Below, piece by piece: positions 1 to 10,261 of a stretch of 64,000 nt of DNA (its first letter is position 1; every line of letters begins with the position of its first letter). The position numbers were made by a program, and so were the translations under genes. The notes beneath the pieces were generated by a model that saw only the letters and a program-made list of their open reading frames with translations, ran no database searches and was not told the DNA's origin. The stretch is from Tethya wilhelma. Lineage: Eukaryota > Porifera > Demospongiae > Tethyida > Tethyidae. The stretch lies in NCBI GenBank assembly GCA_964030475.1, contig CAXIPT010000021.1, forward strand, positions 268,426 through 332,425, given 5' to 3'.

Positions 1-636
1 ATACTGAAGTGAAACGCACATCTTAGTCATTTGAGCTGTATCATAAGATTTACTTGTCTTTCTATATGTTATGATAATCAAAGTCCTCATTCATCTCTTA
101 AGAAGAGCAACCAGGTATCACAAAATAGTTCCAGACTTCAGTGCATTTAATACTAAATAACGCACACTTTTGTGTGTGGAAAGGGTCGTCAATTCAAATT
201 TTCTAGAAGCTAATGAATTATGCATGCAGTAATTAATGGCGGCCATATGGAGGAGGTGCTTTTCGCCTTGTATCTAGCTACTCAATTAGAGGCGCTAAAA
301 ACCGATGGCAAAAGCGACTGTCCCGGAAGAAACCAAGTTCGTTCGTTCAAGAATCAGCTTCTGAAAGTGAATAGTCTCTGAGAAAAGTTGAGCCAAGATA
401 GAAGAAGAAGAAGATGGAGAAAATTGGAGGTTTGGCATGTTTGTGTTTGTTACTTTAGCGATGGTTTTAGGCCATGTTTTTGGGCTCATTAGAAAGAGAA
501 AGAGCTAAATAGTAGCTTAAGAAGCCTTTTAGTGCTAAGCGCTCAGTTTTTGCAGAGTTATTCGCGTGAATATTTGTATTGCGCTAATGGACCATCCGTG
601 CCATTCCTGTGTACCCAGTACTACCGTACTGGGAAT
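1..636 (+). repeat. Hairpin-tailed repeat, A subfamily, left end outside window
   Basis: This is the internal part and right end of the commonest repeat in the window. A whole copy is a 240-290 bp perfect-arm palindrome (edge ACAAGTAAAA, arms containing ACACAGGAATGGC), about 700 bp of unique sequence with a GAA-rich tract, and a right end GCCATTCCTGTGT followed by the hairpin CCCAGTACTACCGTACTGGG and AAT. Here the palindrome is missing because the window starts inside the unit. The GAA tract is at about 402-414. No coding capacity for a transposase is visible, so it is non-autonomous. The boundary at 636 is set by comparison with the other copies. Confidence 0.85.
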
Positions 637-1082
637 ATTTTTTCTCCAAAATGTACTTTTTGGACTCAGAAAGAAAAATTTTTAAGTCTATACTCAAAAC
701 AACTAAGTACTTTCTTGGTACAGAGTGAAATTTTTGAAAGTCGCAAACAACCAACAGTTGAAAAAAGTCAACTTTCACAAAAGTGTTTCTTTTGCTCTAG
801 AAAATGTTCTTATAGAAAAATAAAAGCTTTTTCCTTTTTGCACTTAAAAATTCTTTAAGTCCAAAATGACTTAAGTTTTTTTTTTTGGTAAAGAGTGAAA
901 ACTTTGTTTATTGCAAACAATGTTTTTTAACCCTTTGTGATGCCTCCATCTTGGGTGTCAGAAAATTAAGGAATATCAGCTTGTGCGATAATTTTAAATT
1001 CTACACTCACAAAAGACCAACTCAACTGGTTTGCACAAAATAGACTATTTATACAAACATGTATAAGCCATAAAAGTACCTA
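637..1082. other. AT-rich stretch, no gene seen
   Basis: The region holds poly-A/T runs and a loosely repeated segment: phrases like 'ttggtacagagtgaaa' (about 716-731) and 'ttggtaaagagtgaaa' (about 885-900) suggest an old tandem duplication of about 170 bp. No reading frame here has a recognisable protein signature. Confidence 0.4.
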
Positions 1083-1850
1083 CATACATGGTGACTCCTT
1101 AATAGATTCTTCGACCGCCGTCCAGTATGCAAAAAGTAAGAAGGGTAGGTGTGCATCCCAATTGCTACGTTTCTCTGCACACTTGGCTAACATGTTAATC
1201 AAGTCCTGTTAAACTTTTCATCAGTTTGGGGGTGGTATCCTGAAGTATTAATTTTCTTGATCTCCAGCATTTCCAAGACAAGTTTGGACAGAAAATTGGG
1301 ACCACAGTCCGACAGGAGTTCTTGTGGTGCTCCATGTCTGCAAAATATCTGCTCCACTAACAGTTTCGCAATGGTCTCTGCACTCTGATCAAACGCTTCA
1401 ACCTACTTCGTGAAGTAATCTAAGAAGACTACGACATATCAATTGCCTAATTCAGTCAAGGGCAGCTACAGTATGTCGACACCTACACGGTGGAATGGTC
1501 CCCCAACAGAAATCGGTTGCAATGGAGGCTGGCTGGCTCTTTCTGGCCCTTTCCATGAAGCACAGTTTAGGCACGACCTGCAGTACTTTCTGACATCTCC
1601 TCTCATGCCAGACCACCAGTACCAGTGTTGTACATTTCCTTTTGGCAAAATGGCCAGTGAACTGCCCTGCATGGCTCTCTTTTAAGAGCTCTTCACATAA
1701 TTCCACTGGCACTACCGCTCTCCAGTAGTCAGGGTTGGTCTGCCCTAGCACAATCTTATGGGCTAGTTTCTTGTCTTCAGGGAGCCTGCCAGACTCCATG
1801 AATGCAATTATGCTTGCCAGCTAAGAGTCCTCTCTCTGTTTCACAGCACA
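1083..1850 (-). pseudogene. Ty3/Gypsy retrotransposon integrase remnant
   Basis: Read on the minus strand from about 1850 downward, this is the integrase part of a Gypsy-type pol protein. In order: a linker with 'SGRLPEDKKLAHKI', the zinc-binding HHCC region (HAG..GHFA, then CRSCLNCAS near 1580-1560), the motif GGPFHRVGVDIL carrying the first catalytic Asp (about 1480-1470), FLDYFTK, the second Asp in LLSDCGPNFLS (about 1310), and the downstream WDAHLPFLLFAY segment. The frame changes at least twice and there are stops, for instance after the first Asp motif. In place of the usual catalytic Glu region I read HPQTDEKFNRT, so the Glu context looks altered. No reverse transcriptase or LTRs are visible nearby, so this is a truncated fossil. 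Confidence 0.8.
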
Positions 1851-2209
1851 CTTTTTCTTCTGAACCAAAGTTGTATGATGGTTCATCCAAGTTGAATCAC
1901 AGGAACAAGCATGAAGTGGTTTAGGATTTCTTATTTTCTGAGCCTTTTGGTGAGGTTCAAGAGGTGCTGCTGCTATGAAGCTGAAGTTGGTGGATTATAC
2001 CAGTAGTCAACTTCCTGGTGGTGAACATTAGTATGCTACATGTAGCTCTGATAAGAAGTACTCCTTAAGCCCACTAATGATCTGAGTGAATCGGACTAAA
2101 TGACTATCTTACAGCTGCACTTCCTAACATGGTTCAACTCACACGCAGTAACCTTGTTGGAGTTAAAAAAATAAGACAATACAGTGGTTAAAGAGCCGGG
2201 CCAAAATCA
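1851..2209. other. No gene recognised
   Basis: Between the integrase remnant and the next coding remnant I see no conserved frame, inverted repeat or recognised repeat unit. Confidence 0.4.
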
Positions 2210-2827
2210 CAAGACAATGTTACCTTTATGGCAATGAAGTGTAGACGAGATGTGAGTGTAGCTTGGAAAGAGGAACATAGATTAGTTCAGCAGAAACGTC
2301 AAGAAATTATGCTAAATTCAAAGAAAAGGCGTGATTTACTTGCCAAGAAAGCAGCAGAGGAGAAAGGGACTCTCTGGGATTCACGTGATAACTAGTGTAT
2401 CCGAACTTGAGCAATGTATCACTGACATAAATGACAGTGTAAGCACTGGAGGAATAAAAAGATCATTGCCATGCTCAAAGAGCAAGTTCGTGTAAGAAAG
2501 AAAGTAATTAACCATAAAATAAACATTGTTTTTACACATAATTGGAAGAACAGACCATTAACTGAACTAATTAGTGAAATGAAAGACATCATTATCCATT
2601 ATCCAGCTACAAATGATGGTAGCTATTCTGGAAATCTGGATCCTCTATCGCTTGTTGGAAAATGCGTATTGCATAAGTTTGTTGACGAACAAAATCAAGA
2701 AACGTGGTATAAAGTATTTATTCTTGGTTATAATTCAATAACCAAAATGCATGAAGTGGCTTATGTTCTTGAAAAAGGATCATTTCATTTTGACCTAACA
2801 CAAGATATTTGGAATGGTGACTTATAG
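2210..2827 (+). pseudogene. C-terminal fragment of unnamed multicopy family 'U'
   Basis: This is a second, truncated copy of the protein family seen at length at 43.9-46.6 kb. The upstream part (2260-2460) reads as a charged helical stretch (QKRQEIM, KKRRDLLAKKAAEEK) with one frame change. From 2471 to the stop at 2825-2827 it is open for 118 codons. It contains MLKEQVRVRKKV, NRPLTELISEM and a small C-terminal module, VGKCVLHKF...WYKV..LGYN...MHEVAY...FDL...NGDL, which resembles a Tudor/Agenet-like fold in pattern. The long copy has the matching stretch ALLK..QIKIRKTVFK...LSDIIKEF...VGRTVMHKF. The N-terminal two thirds are absent. I do not recognise a named family; a DNA transposon protein is an inference from copy number. 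Confidence 0.7.
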
Positions 2828-3470
2828 ATAGTTGAATCAGATACATAGACGTTCCCCTGCATGTATGGCCAATGGAAATTCTACGATCTCTGATTACCTC
2901 ATAGTCGTATTAGTTTGAAACTTGAAGTAAATATATTTGTGGAAAACATAAACTTGTATTTCAACATTGTCACCCTTCAACAATTCAATTCAGTCCAGCT
3001 ATAGGAGGTTCACTGACAAAGTAACTGGTATAGATTGGACAAGTCGTGACATAGTCTTTTGTGTCTTGCTCAAAGGATGGAATTGTCAGATTCTACGATC
3101 TCTCATTACCTCACAGTCATGGGTCATTCCATGTGAAATCAACACAAGAAAATACCAACCCACCTCAGATTTCCCCCAAACTTGGTATGCATGTAGTGTA
3201 TGTTATAATATCAAGCCACAGCAATTTTTAGATCTCAATGCTATATGGCTTCAAACTTATAACAGGCTAAAGTTATGCATTTTTTGCTATTTTTTTTGAC
3301 GGTATGGTATAAATTGTGCAATATTTTCCACTAGGATTAAGATTTTGGAAAAACAATTGGATTACCTTGTAGAGTAAGCCACCGAAAATCAGACACTGCA
3401 TATAATCGGACGTGCACAGAGTTCAAAGGCAAGCAGCTGCTAGTGGTTAAAATAGATACACATAGATAAC
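2828..3470. repeat. Repeat fragments, no gene
   Basis: A stretch of about 30 bp beginning ATTCTACGATCTCT occurs at about 2879 and again at about 3090, flanking roughly 180 bp. From about 3121 a diverged dispersed repeat starts (GGGTCATTCCATGTGAAATC, then CAAACTTGGTA); a relative is at 20.07 kb. No protein signature is seen. The stretch ends at a single N at 3471. Confidence 0.5.
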
Positions 3471-3471
3471 N

Positions 3472-5182
3472 CGATTTGGCCATTCCTATGTCTCATTACA
3501 TTTCCAATGTTATTTTCACTTGTGAGACATAGGAATGGCCAAATCGTTAAAAAGAAAGCAAACAAAAGGAATAACTGTTTGATTGTGTGCAGAATCATTC
3601 CTGTGTGGGCTGCATGTAGTACTCTCTTCCCATGCTGAGTACCTCATGTTGCCCATAAGAATAATTCTTTACACACTGAAACAGCTATTCCTTCTTGTTT
3701 GTTTTCTTTTTTACAATTTGGCCATTCATTAGATTTCAAATGTTTTTTGAACTTGTTTGTTCCCATTTTTTCATAATTCTACATCACAGTTGAGTTTGTG
3801 CGTATACGGTAGTTACTTGTACACTGGATATTATTAATCTATGCTATCTGATAGTATAAAAGTCACTGTAAATCAGGTTCAGGAGGCTGGAGCTGTATCT
3901 TACAAAATTTACTTGCTTTGCTCATTATCTTAAAATGACAACTATGTAACAATGTAGTCTATTCACCTCCTAAATATTTAAGACTGACCCTGGTTACAGA
4001 GACTTCAGCACAACCAGAAATCTTCAGGTATTAAACAGGCAGGGCAACGAATATTCAGATTCCAAATAATGCACACTTGTCTAACTGGAAAAGGGTCGTC
4101 AACTTGATTTCAAATGTAGCTAATAAATTATTAATGAGTATAGAAATGAATGGCTGCCATACAGAGAAGGCGCTTTTCATCTTGTATCTAGCGACTCAGC
4201 TGGAGAGACGAATAACCGATACAAAAAGCACGTAAAGACAAAGAAATCAAGTTTATTCGTTCAAGAATCAGATTCTGAAAGCGAGTGGTTTTTGAGAAAA
4301 GTCGTTCCAAGATAGAAGAAAAAGAAGAAGAAAAAGATGGAGAATTGTTTGGCATGTTTGTGTTTGTTACTTTAGCGATGGCTTTAGGCTATGTTTTTAG
4401 GCTGAATAGAAAGAGAAAAAAAAGGCTAAATAGTAGCTTAACTCTTTAGGGCCTGAATTCATTATGCATACATAATTTGAATTTATGAATAATTAATTAA
4501 TCTTGGGTTTTGTACATTTTTGTTCTTGCTTAAGCCTAAGCCACTCTCTCTTGTAGCTAGTTCAGCTTAACTATGATTTTACTAAGCCATAGCTATATCA
4601 GTTCTATTCTTGGCTTGCTTTTATTAACTTCAAAAGCTTGGAAAAACAGAAGTGGTCAAAGTTTGCCAAATGACCTGCATGTTTTTGGCTTTTTTTCTAG
4701 CTTGATAAGCAGGACTGCAAAAGCGCTTGCATGCAGGTATAGTCTATGCCCCCCTGCACCTCCATAGCTAACGTCAAGCTACTCCTGCAAAGCACTAAGA
4801 GAAAAACGTGAGTCTAAACCGACAGTCTCGATCTTTACCGCGATCACAACCTTTGAACTCTGTAGCATATATCTCTCCTCCTACTTATCAGAGCTGACTC
4901 TAACTTGATATTTTAGTAGAGCACTACATTGTCTAACTGCATAGCAAGTCTAAAGCCCATAGCTCAAATGCTATGGCTATAAAATAATTAATGTGAAAAA
5001 TCGCAGATTACGCGATCGTAGAATACGTGCGTGCGACTTTTGGCGCTGTTGGCCCTAAAGAGTTAAGAAGCCGTTTAGAGCCAAGCGCTCAGTTTTTGCA
5101 GAGTTATTCGCTTGAATATTTGTATTGTGCTAATGGGCCATCCGTGCCATTCCTATGTACCCAGTACTACCGTACTGGGAAT
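3472..5182 (+). repeat. Hairpin-tailed repeat, B subfamily, carrying a nested MITE
   Basis: The copy starts inside the large palindrome just after the N at 3471. Its arms carry ACATAGGAATGGCC and it ends with GCCATTCCTATGT plus the CCCAGTAC hairpin at about 5159-5179. These CCTATGT forms define the B subfamily. The unit is split at a TTAA by the 621-bp element at 4442-5062. Without that insert the remainder is about 1.09 kb, the usual length. Confidence 0.85.
4442..5062. mobile_element. TTAA-flanked MITE (piggyBac-like), inserted in hairpin repeat
   Basis: The ends are inverted repeats CTCTTTAGGGCC / GGCCCTAAAGAG, each directly bordered by TTAA (4438-4441 and 5063-5066). The host repeat elsewhere has an uninterrupted AGCTTAAGAAGCC at this point, so the TTAA is a genuine target duplication, the hallmark of piggyBac and some Kolobok elements. 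No transposase is inside, so it is non-autonomous. Related copies are at 42115-43351 and, truncated, at about 7738-7880. Confidence 0.85.
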
Positions 5183-5287
5183 ATCACATAATCCATAAAA
5201 CCTAAAAACCTAATCTCACCAGAGTAAGAAAAAATAACTAAAATAAGCAGCCGAACCGTTTCCTCTTTTATGCACAAACAATCACAA

Positions 5288-5436
5288 ATACACACACACA
5301 CACATACATAGGAGTATTGACTCACAGGCCTTGTTACTGCCTTAGAGCAGCTGGACCGTTTCTTCCTTTAAACTACATATACACAAACACACCCACATAC
5401 ACAACCTCACACACACAGACACATACACACACACAC
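5288..5436. repeat. CA-rich microsatellite tract
   Basis: Two blocks of imperfect (CA)n separated by ordinary sequence (5288-5309 and about 5380-5436). Open frames across it are composition artefacts. Confidence 0.8.
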
Positions 5437-5880
5437 TTAAGGACTGGGACAGCTGGTCTGCAGCATAAAAATGGTCAACTTTCAACCTCCTCCCTGACAA
5501 AACTCCTAGCTGCAATGAACAAACAATTGTATTATTTGTGTAGACCATTGTATAAGGAAGCTGTTAAAAACCATGCCCACTAATTAATTAGTAGCCACGT
5601 GGTACACGTAAACAAAAGCTGTTAACAGGTACGTTTTGCAAAAAGCGGTGATGAAGATCCAAGAATTAAATAAGTTTAACTTATTAAACAAATAACCACA
5701 AGAACTTTTACCAGCTCTATATCTATTTACAACACAATGGTTTACTTACCTCCTTGAAATATATTTGTTAGATATCCAAAAGGTAAACTTTGGGCACAAA
5801 AAACCTAGCTAAACTGTGGAGCAACATCACCGCTTTTAGCGTTTAGTAATTTGGCTCTAAATAAGTGGGCGTAGTACCGG

Positions 5881-7639
5881 TGTCACAGGACCTGAGCTCC
5901 CCCCGAAATTTTTCTCCGGGGGAGAATTTCTCCTAAGGGTGATTTCTCCCCACGGAGTTAATTTCCTAGGACGGAATCTCCCCCCTTAGGATACAAGCTC
6001 CCCCCAAACAACAAGAGTTTATACTGTTGTTGATGGTCATGAGGTACTAAAAAGGCTATGAATGAATATCAGATTGTATACAAGCTTGTAGGACTATGAA
6101 CCAACGGTGGTCAGACACAAACATTTGGCTGGACAGAGTCGAATAATATAATAATTTTCTATTTTATCGCTATACTATGACGTGACTGATTGAGGAATGG
6201 TAGCTCTATCCCTAGTCCTAGCCCTAGCCCTAGCTCTAACCCTAGACCTAGCATTTCTACAACATACTATTCTATTCATATCATTTTTCTTTCACAATCA
6301 ACAAGTTCAAGGCAGAAAAGGCACCCGGAGCATTGATTATATAGACTACGTACACGGGATTGTCCCATAGTTAACTCATGATGCCTTCCGCATTGTTAAT
6401 TTTTTGTCGAGTAAAGTTGATTGTACAAGGAAGGCTGCTTTTCTTTCAAAAAACTCACTCCTCGTACGGGCCAAGAGAAAAAGTAAATTGTAAAAGTAAA
6501 GTCAGTTATTTGAACTAGCGTTTTCATAAATAAATGCTGGTTTACAGGTTTTATTAGCTAATTTCTAGGCGATCAAAATTGGACCACTTACACTACTTTT
6601 TTTGTTCTCCCTCTCCTGTTGGCTGTACGCTTTATCAATGTGAGCTAGCTGTCTCCATGTCTTGAGAAGGTCTTAGCAGCTGTGTAGCTACGTTGTTTCC
6701 TCGTTGCCCGGAAACCCCCTTCCAGCTTAAAAAAGGGGCAGGGCTCTTATTTCAAGCTTGTGAAACGCGCGTATCTGAGCCTGTATAAAGCTATTGCATG
6801 CAGGATTAGAACTCCTGTAAACACAAACTTTTATGCATCTTAGCGCTTGCATAGCTTTGTTTTCAAGCTTTCTGGAAGTTGGAAACAAAGTTTAACGAAG
6901 CTAGCGCTAGCAAGAACACGCTAATTAGGGAGCGTGTACACCGGAAGTGGGCGTGGCACCCCAAAAATTTTTGCCGCTTCGCGCCATAAACCCTCTCTAT
7001 AAATCTTAGCTACACCCCTGCTTAGTATAGGCCCTTAGCCATAGTAGATATTCTCTAGGTCTGTTGTTCGTCAGCTAAGACTGGACAAAGCCGTATTTTG
7101 ACCAATTTTGCTATCAAAACTTATCATCCCTCTCCCAGCTGTCTGAACGCAGTAGAGCCAATTTGTGCCCTATCAACTCAAGCACTAATACAAACTATAT
7201 GCAGTTTGAACGAATATACCTATCAGAGAAAGAACTGTGGGTCGAAAATGAGCAGCATGTCATGTACTGTTTTGATACAGCTGTACACACACAGAACTAA
7301 AAACTTCTTAAGCGTATGCAATACGCGGTTGCAAACATTTTAGTGACTATTTATGACTTATTCTTATCTTTTGGGGTCGTCTTGTAGCTGCTGTTCGTTG
7401 GTTTTTGACTTCTCTAGAAAAACAGCTGTAAAATTGACAATGCCGAGTGCTTCACCAAAATGTGTCATGTGACCTCCATTTCCAATCCCGGGTACGTATG
7501 CCTATATAATCTATGCTCAGAGCGCCAGTCCTATGGGAGGAGTCCCAGTCCTAGGGCAAAATCTCCAGGGGGGAGGAAATATCCTTAGACCGAATCCTCC
7601 GGGGGAGGAGATTTTACCTGGAGTGAATATCCTATGACT
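5881..7639. mobile_element. Nested TIR element with GC-rich ends and CCGG target duplication
   Basis: The left end starts TGTCACAGGACCTGAGCTCC and the right end, reverse-complemented, starts AGTCATAGGATATTCACTCC. Both then run into about 100 bp of loosely matching C-rich sequence with repeated TCTCC motifs. CCGG lies at 5877-5880 and 7640-7643. The related element at 19179-19804 provides the empty site, which shows that this 1759-bp block inserted secondarily. No protein signature is found inside; an 81-codon open frame at 7098-7343 matches nothing I know. Confidence 0.7.
6204..6252. repeat. Short degenerate CCCTAG hexamer array
   Basis: About seven imperfect units of CCCTAG/TCCTAG/CTCTAA lie in tandem. 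They resemble the C-strand of animal telomere repeats (CCCTAA) but with G at the last place in most units. Confidence 0.6.
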
Positions 7640-7737
7640 CCGGATTTAACTTACGCACGTGACGTTCACGTTAATATTTGTATAAACATTCCTCATTAAG
7701 CCCATTGCGCGTGTGCGCGTTTACATCCAGTCCTTAA

Positions 7738-7880
7738 ATCTTTTGGGCCGACAGCGCCAAAAGTCGCACGTGCGTATTCTATTATCGCGTAATCTGCGAT
7801 TTTTCGCTTTTATTATTTTATAGCCATAGCATTTGAGCTATGGGCTTTAGACTTGCTATGCTTATTATGCTTGCTATAAG
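7738..7880 (-). mobile_element. Truncated end of the CTCTTTAGGGCC MITE family
   Basis: The sequence GGGCCGACAGCGCCAAAAGT, followed by the shared 'CTGCGATTTTTC' and 'TGAGCTATGGGCTTTAGACT' phrases, matches the right end of the element at 4442-5062 in reverse. The copy lacks a proper TTAACTCTTTA tip and breaks off near 7880. Confidence 0.65.
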
Positions 7881-8342
7881 GAGGGAGAGGGCCTGGGAGC
7901 TCATGTCACGCACGTGACCAAAAAGATAGAACCTAGGTAGAACCTACTTTAATGAGCATAGGCATGCTGTAACACCACAAAGCCGCCATGCCCACGCATT
8001 CAGTTCTGTCAATGTTCCCGCGCGAGAGCAAGAGCTCGGGCTCACCGTGAAGACTGCTTCACGTATGACTATTCACTTACACAGCTATTTATGGCAAAGT
8101 TTGTACAACACTTGAGTTGCAACTTATTCTTTGAAATTTTTGACACGAGGTAGCATGCGCTTGAATAATATACTGTTCTACTTGCATTACATCATCAATA
8201 CATCTAAATAAAACACAATCACTGAGCTTGAGGCGCACACTTGTGATGAGTCACATTCTGACACAGCACTATTGAGTCTAAAAATAAACTCATCCAGTCA
8301 CAACACTGAATCAGAGCAGTGAAGTCTTAGTGAACCATGGAT
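7881..8342. other. No gene recognised
   Basis: This is unique-looking sequence with several CACGTGAC phrases near 7900-7920 and a GC-rich patch near 8010-8045. I see no convincing exon or repeat. Confidence 0.35.
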
Positions 8343-9366
8343 ATTCCCAGTACGGTAGTACTGGGTACACAGGAATGGCACGGATGGCCCATTAGCGCAA
8401 TACAAATATTCACGCGAATAACTTCTTAGCACTAAAAGGCTTCTAAAGCTCCTATTTAGCTTTTTCTCTTTCTAATGAGCCCAAAAACATGGCCTAAAAA
8501 CATCGCTAAAGTAACAAACATGCCAAACCTCCAATTTTCTCCATCTTTTTCTTCTTTTTTTTCTCAACTTTTATCAGAGACTATCCACTTTTAGAAGCTG
8601 ATTCTTAAACGAACAAACTTAGTTTCTTCCGGTACAGTCGCTTTTGCCATTGGTTTTTAGCGCCTCTCATTGAGCAGCTAGATACAAGGCGAAAAGCGCC
8701 TCCTCCATATGGCCGCCATTAATTTATACACTCATGCATAATTCATTAGCTTCTAGAAAATTTGAATTGACGACCCTTTCCACACACAAAAGTGTGCGTT
8801 ATTTGGAATTAAATGCACTGAAGTTGCCTGGAACTATTTTGTGATACTTGGTTGCTCTTCTCAAGAGATGAATCAGGACTTTGATTATCATAACATATAG
8901 AAAGACAAGTAAATCTTATGATACAGCTCCTGCCTCCAAATGACTGAGATGTGTGTTTCACTCAGGCTACACAAGTGTGACCGTTGTTCAAGTACCAGCT
9001 CAGCAGCCCGCCGCTGGCTCAGTGAGTTTGGCTTGCCAGACTACTAGCTACACACACCAACTCAAATGTAATTTGTAGAATTATGGAAAAATGAGAACAA
9101 ACAAGTAAAAAAAACATTTGAAATGTAATGAGACACAGGAATGGCTAAATCGTAAAAAGAATGCAAACAAGATAGAATGGCTGGTTAAAGTGTGTAAGAA
9201 ATTCTTCCTGTGGGCAAAATGAGAGACTCAATAAGGAGATTGTTAAATGCAGCCCATACAGGAAGAATTCTGCACACTTTAACCAGCCATTCCATCTTGT
9301 TTGCGTTCTTTTTACGATTTAGCCATTCCTGTGTCTCATTACATTTCCAATGTTTTTTTTACTTGT
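8343..9366 (-). repeat. Hairpin-tailed repeat, A subfamily, complete
   Basis: This is a full 1024-bp copy in reverse orientation. It runs from ATTCCCAGTACGGTAGTACTG at the left to the large palindrome at about 9100-9366, which ends ACTTGT. Its subterminal motif is of the CCTGTGT type at both ends. It is a good reference for the family's full length. Confidence 0.9.
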
Positions 9367-9623
9367 ATATATATAGTGTACTAGAAAAAATATATATACA
9401 AGTAAAAAAATATACAAGTAAGTAAGCTGTTGTCAATTTGACTCAATAAATTGAGGTATTGACTTGTAGGTTACATAACACCCTATCACAAATTTTATAT
9501 GTAGTTTATACAAGCCATAGATCTTAAACTACCACTTATTTTTATAAGTCTACCTGCATCGAATGTTCAGCGTTGATCTCCATCACTCTGGATCTCCTGG
9601 CGTACACTAACACAGCCCAAGGG

Positions 9624-9985
9624 CAGTGGCGGATGTAGGAAATTGAATAGGGGGGTTCTAATCAATGCGCGCGGAGCGCGCTAAAAAATTTTACGTAGCC
9701 ACGCCCACTTCCGGTCCCAACAGCCCCGCCCCTTTAACGCTCGTGCAGCTAAAATTTTGCCAAAAAAGCCTGAATGGAAGAAAAAACGGCAAGAAAGAGA
9801 CAGAAACTATATTTTTCACAAAAGACTAATATTCAGCATGATTTTGAGTTGCTTTTAGTAGTTTTAAGTTGAAAGGAGGGTTCCAGCTTGGCCTTTTCCA
9901 ATCTGTACAGTTAATTATAATGCGAGGTCTCAGCTGAAAGGGGGGTTCCGTAGAACCCTGTGAACCACCCCTGGATCCGCCACTG
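9624..9985. mobile_element. hAT-like MITE with CAGTGGCGGAT ends
   Basis: The inverted ends are CAGTGGCGGAT and ATCCGCCACTG, typical of hAT MITEs in many animals. An internal GCGCGC.GAGCGCGC motif also occurs in the element at 51485-51755. I could not see a clean 8-bp duplication at its borders. No coding sequence is inside. Confidence 0.7.
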
Positions 9986-10261
9986 CAGAGCACAGACAAA
10001 GATTCTGGACGGTCACTGGTTCATTAAAATTATGATCACATGATTTACTCGTAGAAAAGGGGTTAAATTTTAAGTGGCTAACCTTCTCTCCCTAGTGGCT
10101 AGTGAAGCAGCCCCACCCGTAAAATCTCGTCTGCAGCTCGCCAAGGTATGCCCCTCCCCTCTCGTGCAAAAAAATCAATTTCACGCGCGCGTCGCGAATT
10201 ACACTAAAACCGCCGATTACTACAAACAAAGTTTGGTACTACCTGGTCGGTTTTCCAAAAT

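Larger units (their letters stand above)
5441..7733. mobile_element. TTAA-flanked element with GGACTGG ends, containing another element
   Basis: The element is bordered by TTAA at 5437-5440 and 7734-7737, with inverted ends GGACTGGGA / CCAGTCC. A second copy at 19179-19804 shares its outer sequence, including a stretch starting 'CAGC.GGTCTGCAGCATAA', but lacks the inner 1.76-kb insertion at 5881-7639. Without the insert this copy is about 530 bp. It is non-autonomous. Confidence 0.75.

Noticed and set aside
5317..5583. Thr/His-rich open frame over the CA tract
   Set aside because: It is explained by dinucleotide composition; no other protein feature.
7098..7343. 81-codon frame as a gene
   Set aside because: It lies inside a nested non-coding element, has no family resemblance and no splice or composition support.
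8343..9366. Hairpin-tailed repeat as a Helitron-type element because of its terminal hairpin
   Set aside because: The tips are not TC...CTRR, insertion is not clearly between A and T, and the other end is a giant palindrome.
10074..10260. Relationship between 10.08-10.26 kb and the right part of the TIR element at 49038-49724
   Set aside because: A few shared phrases (AGCAGC.CCACCC, AACTAAAACC) exist, but the match is too patchy to call without an alignment.
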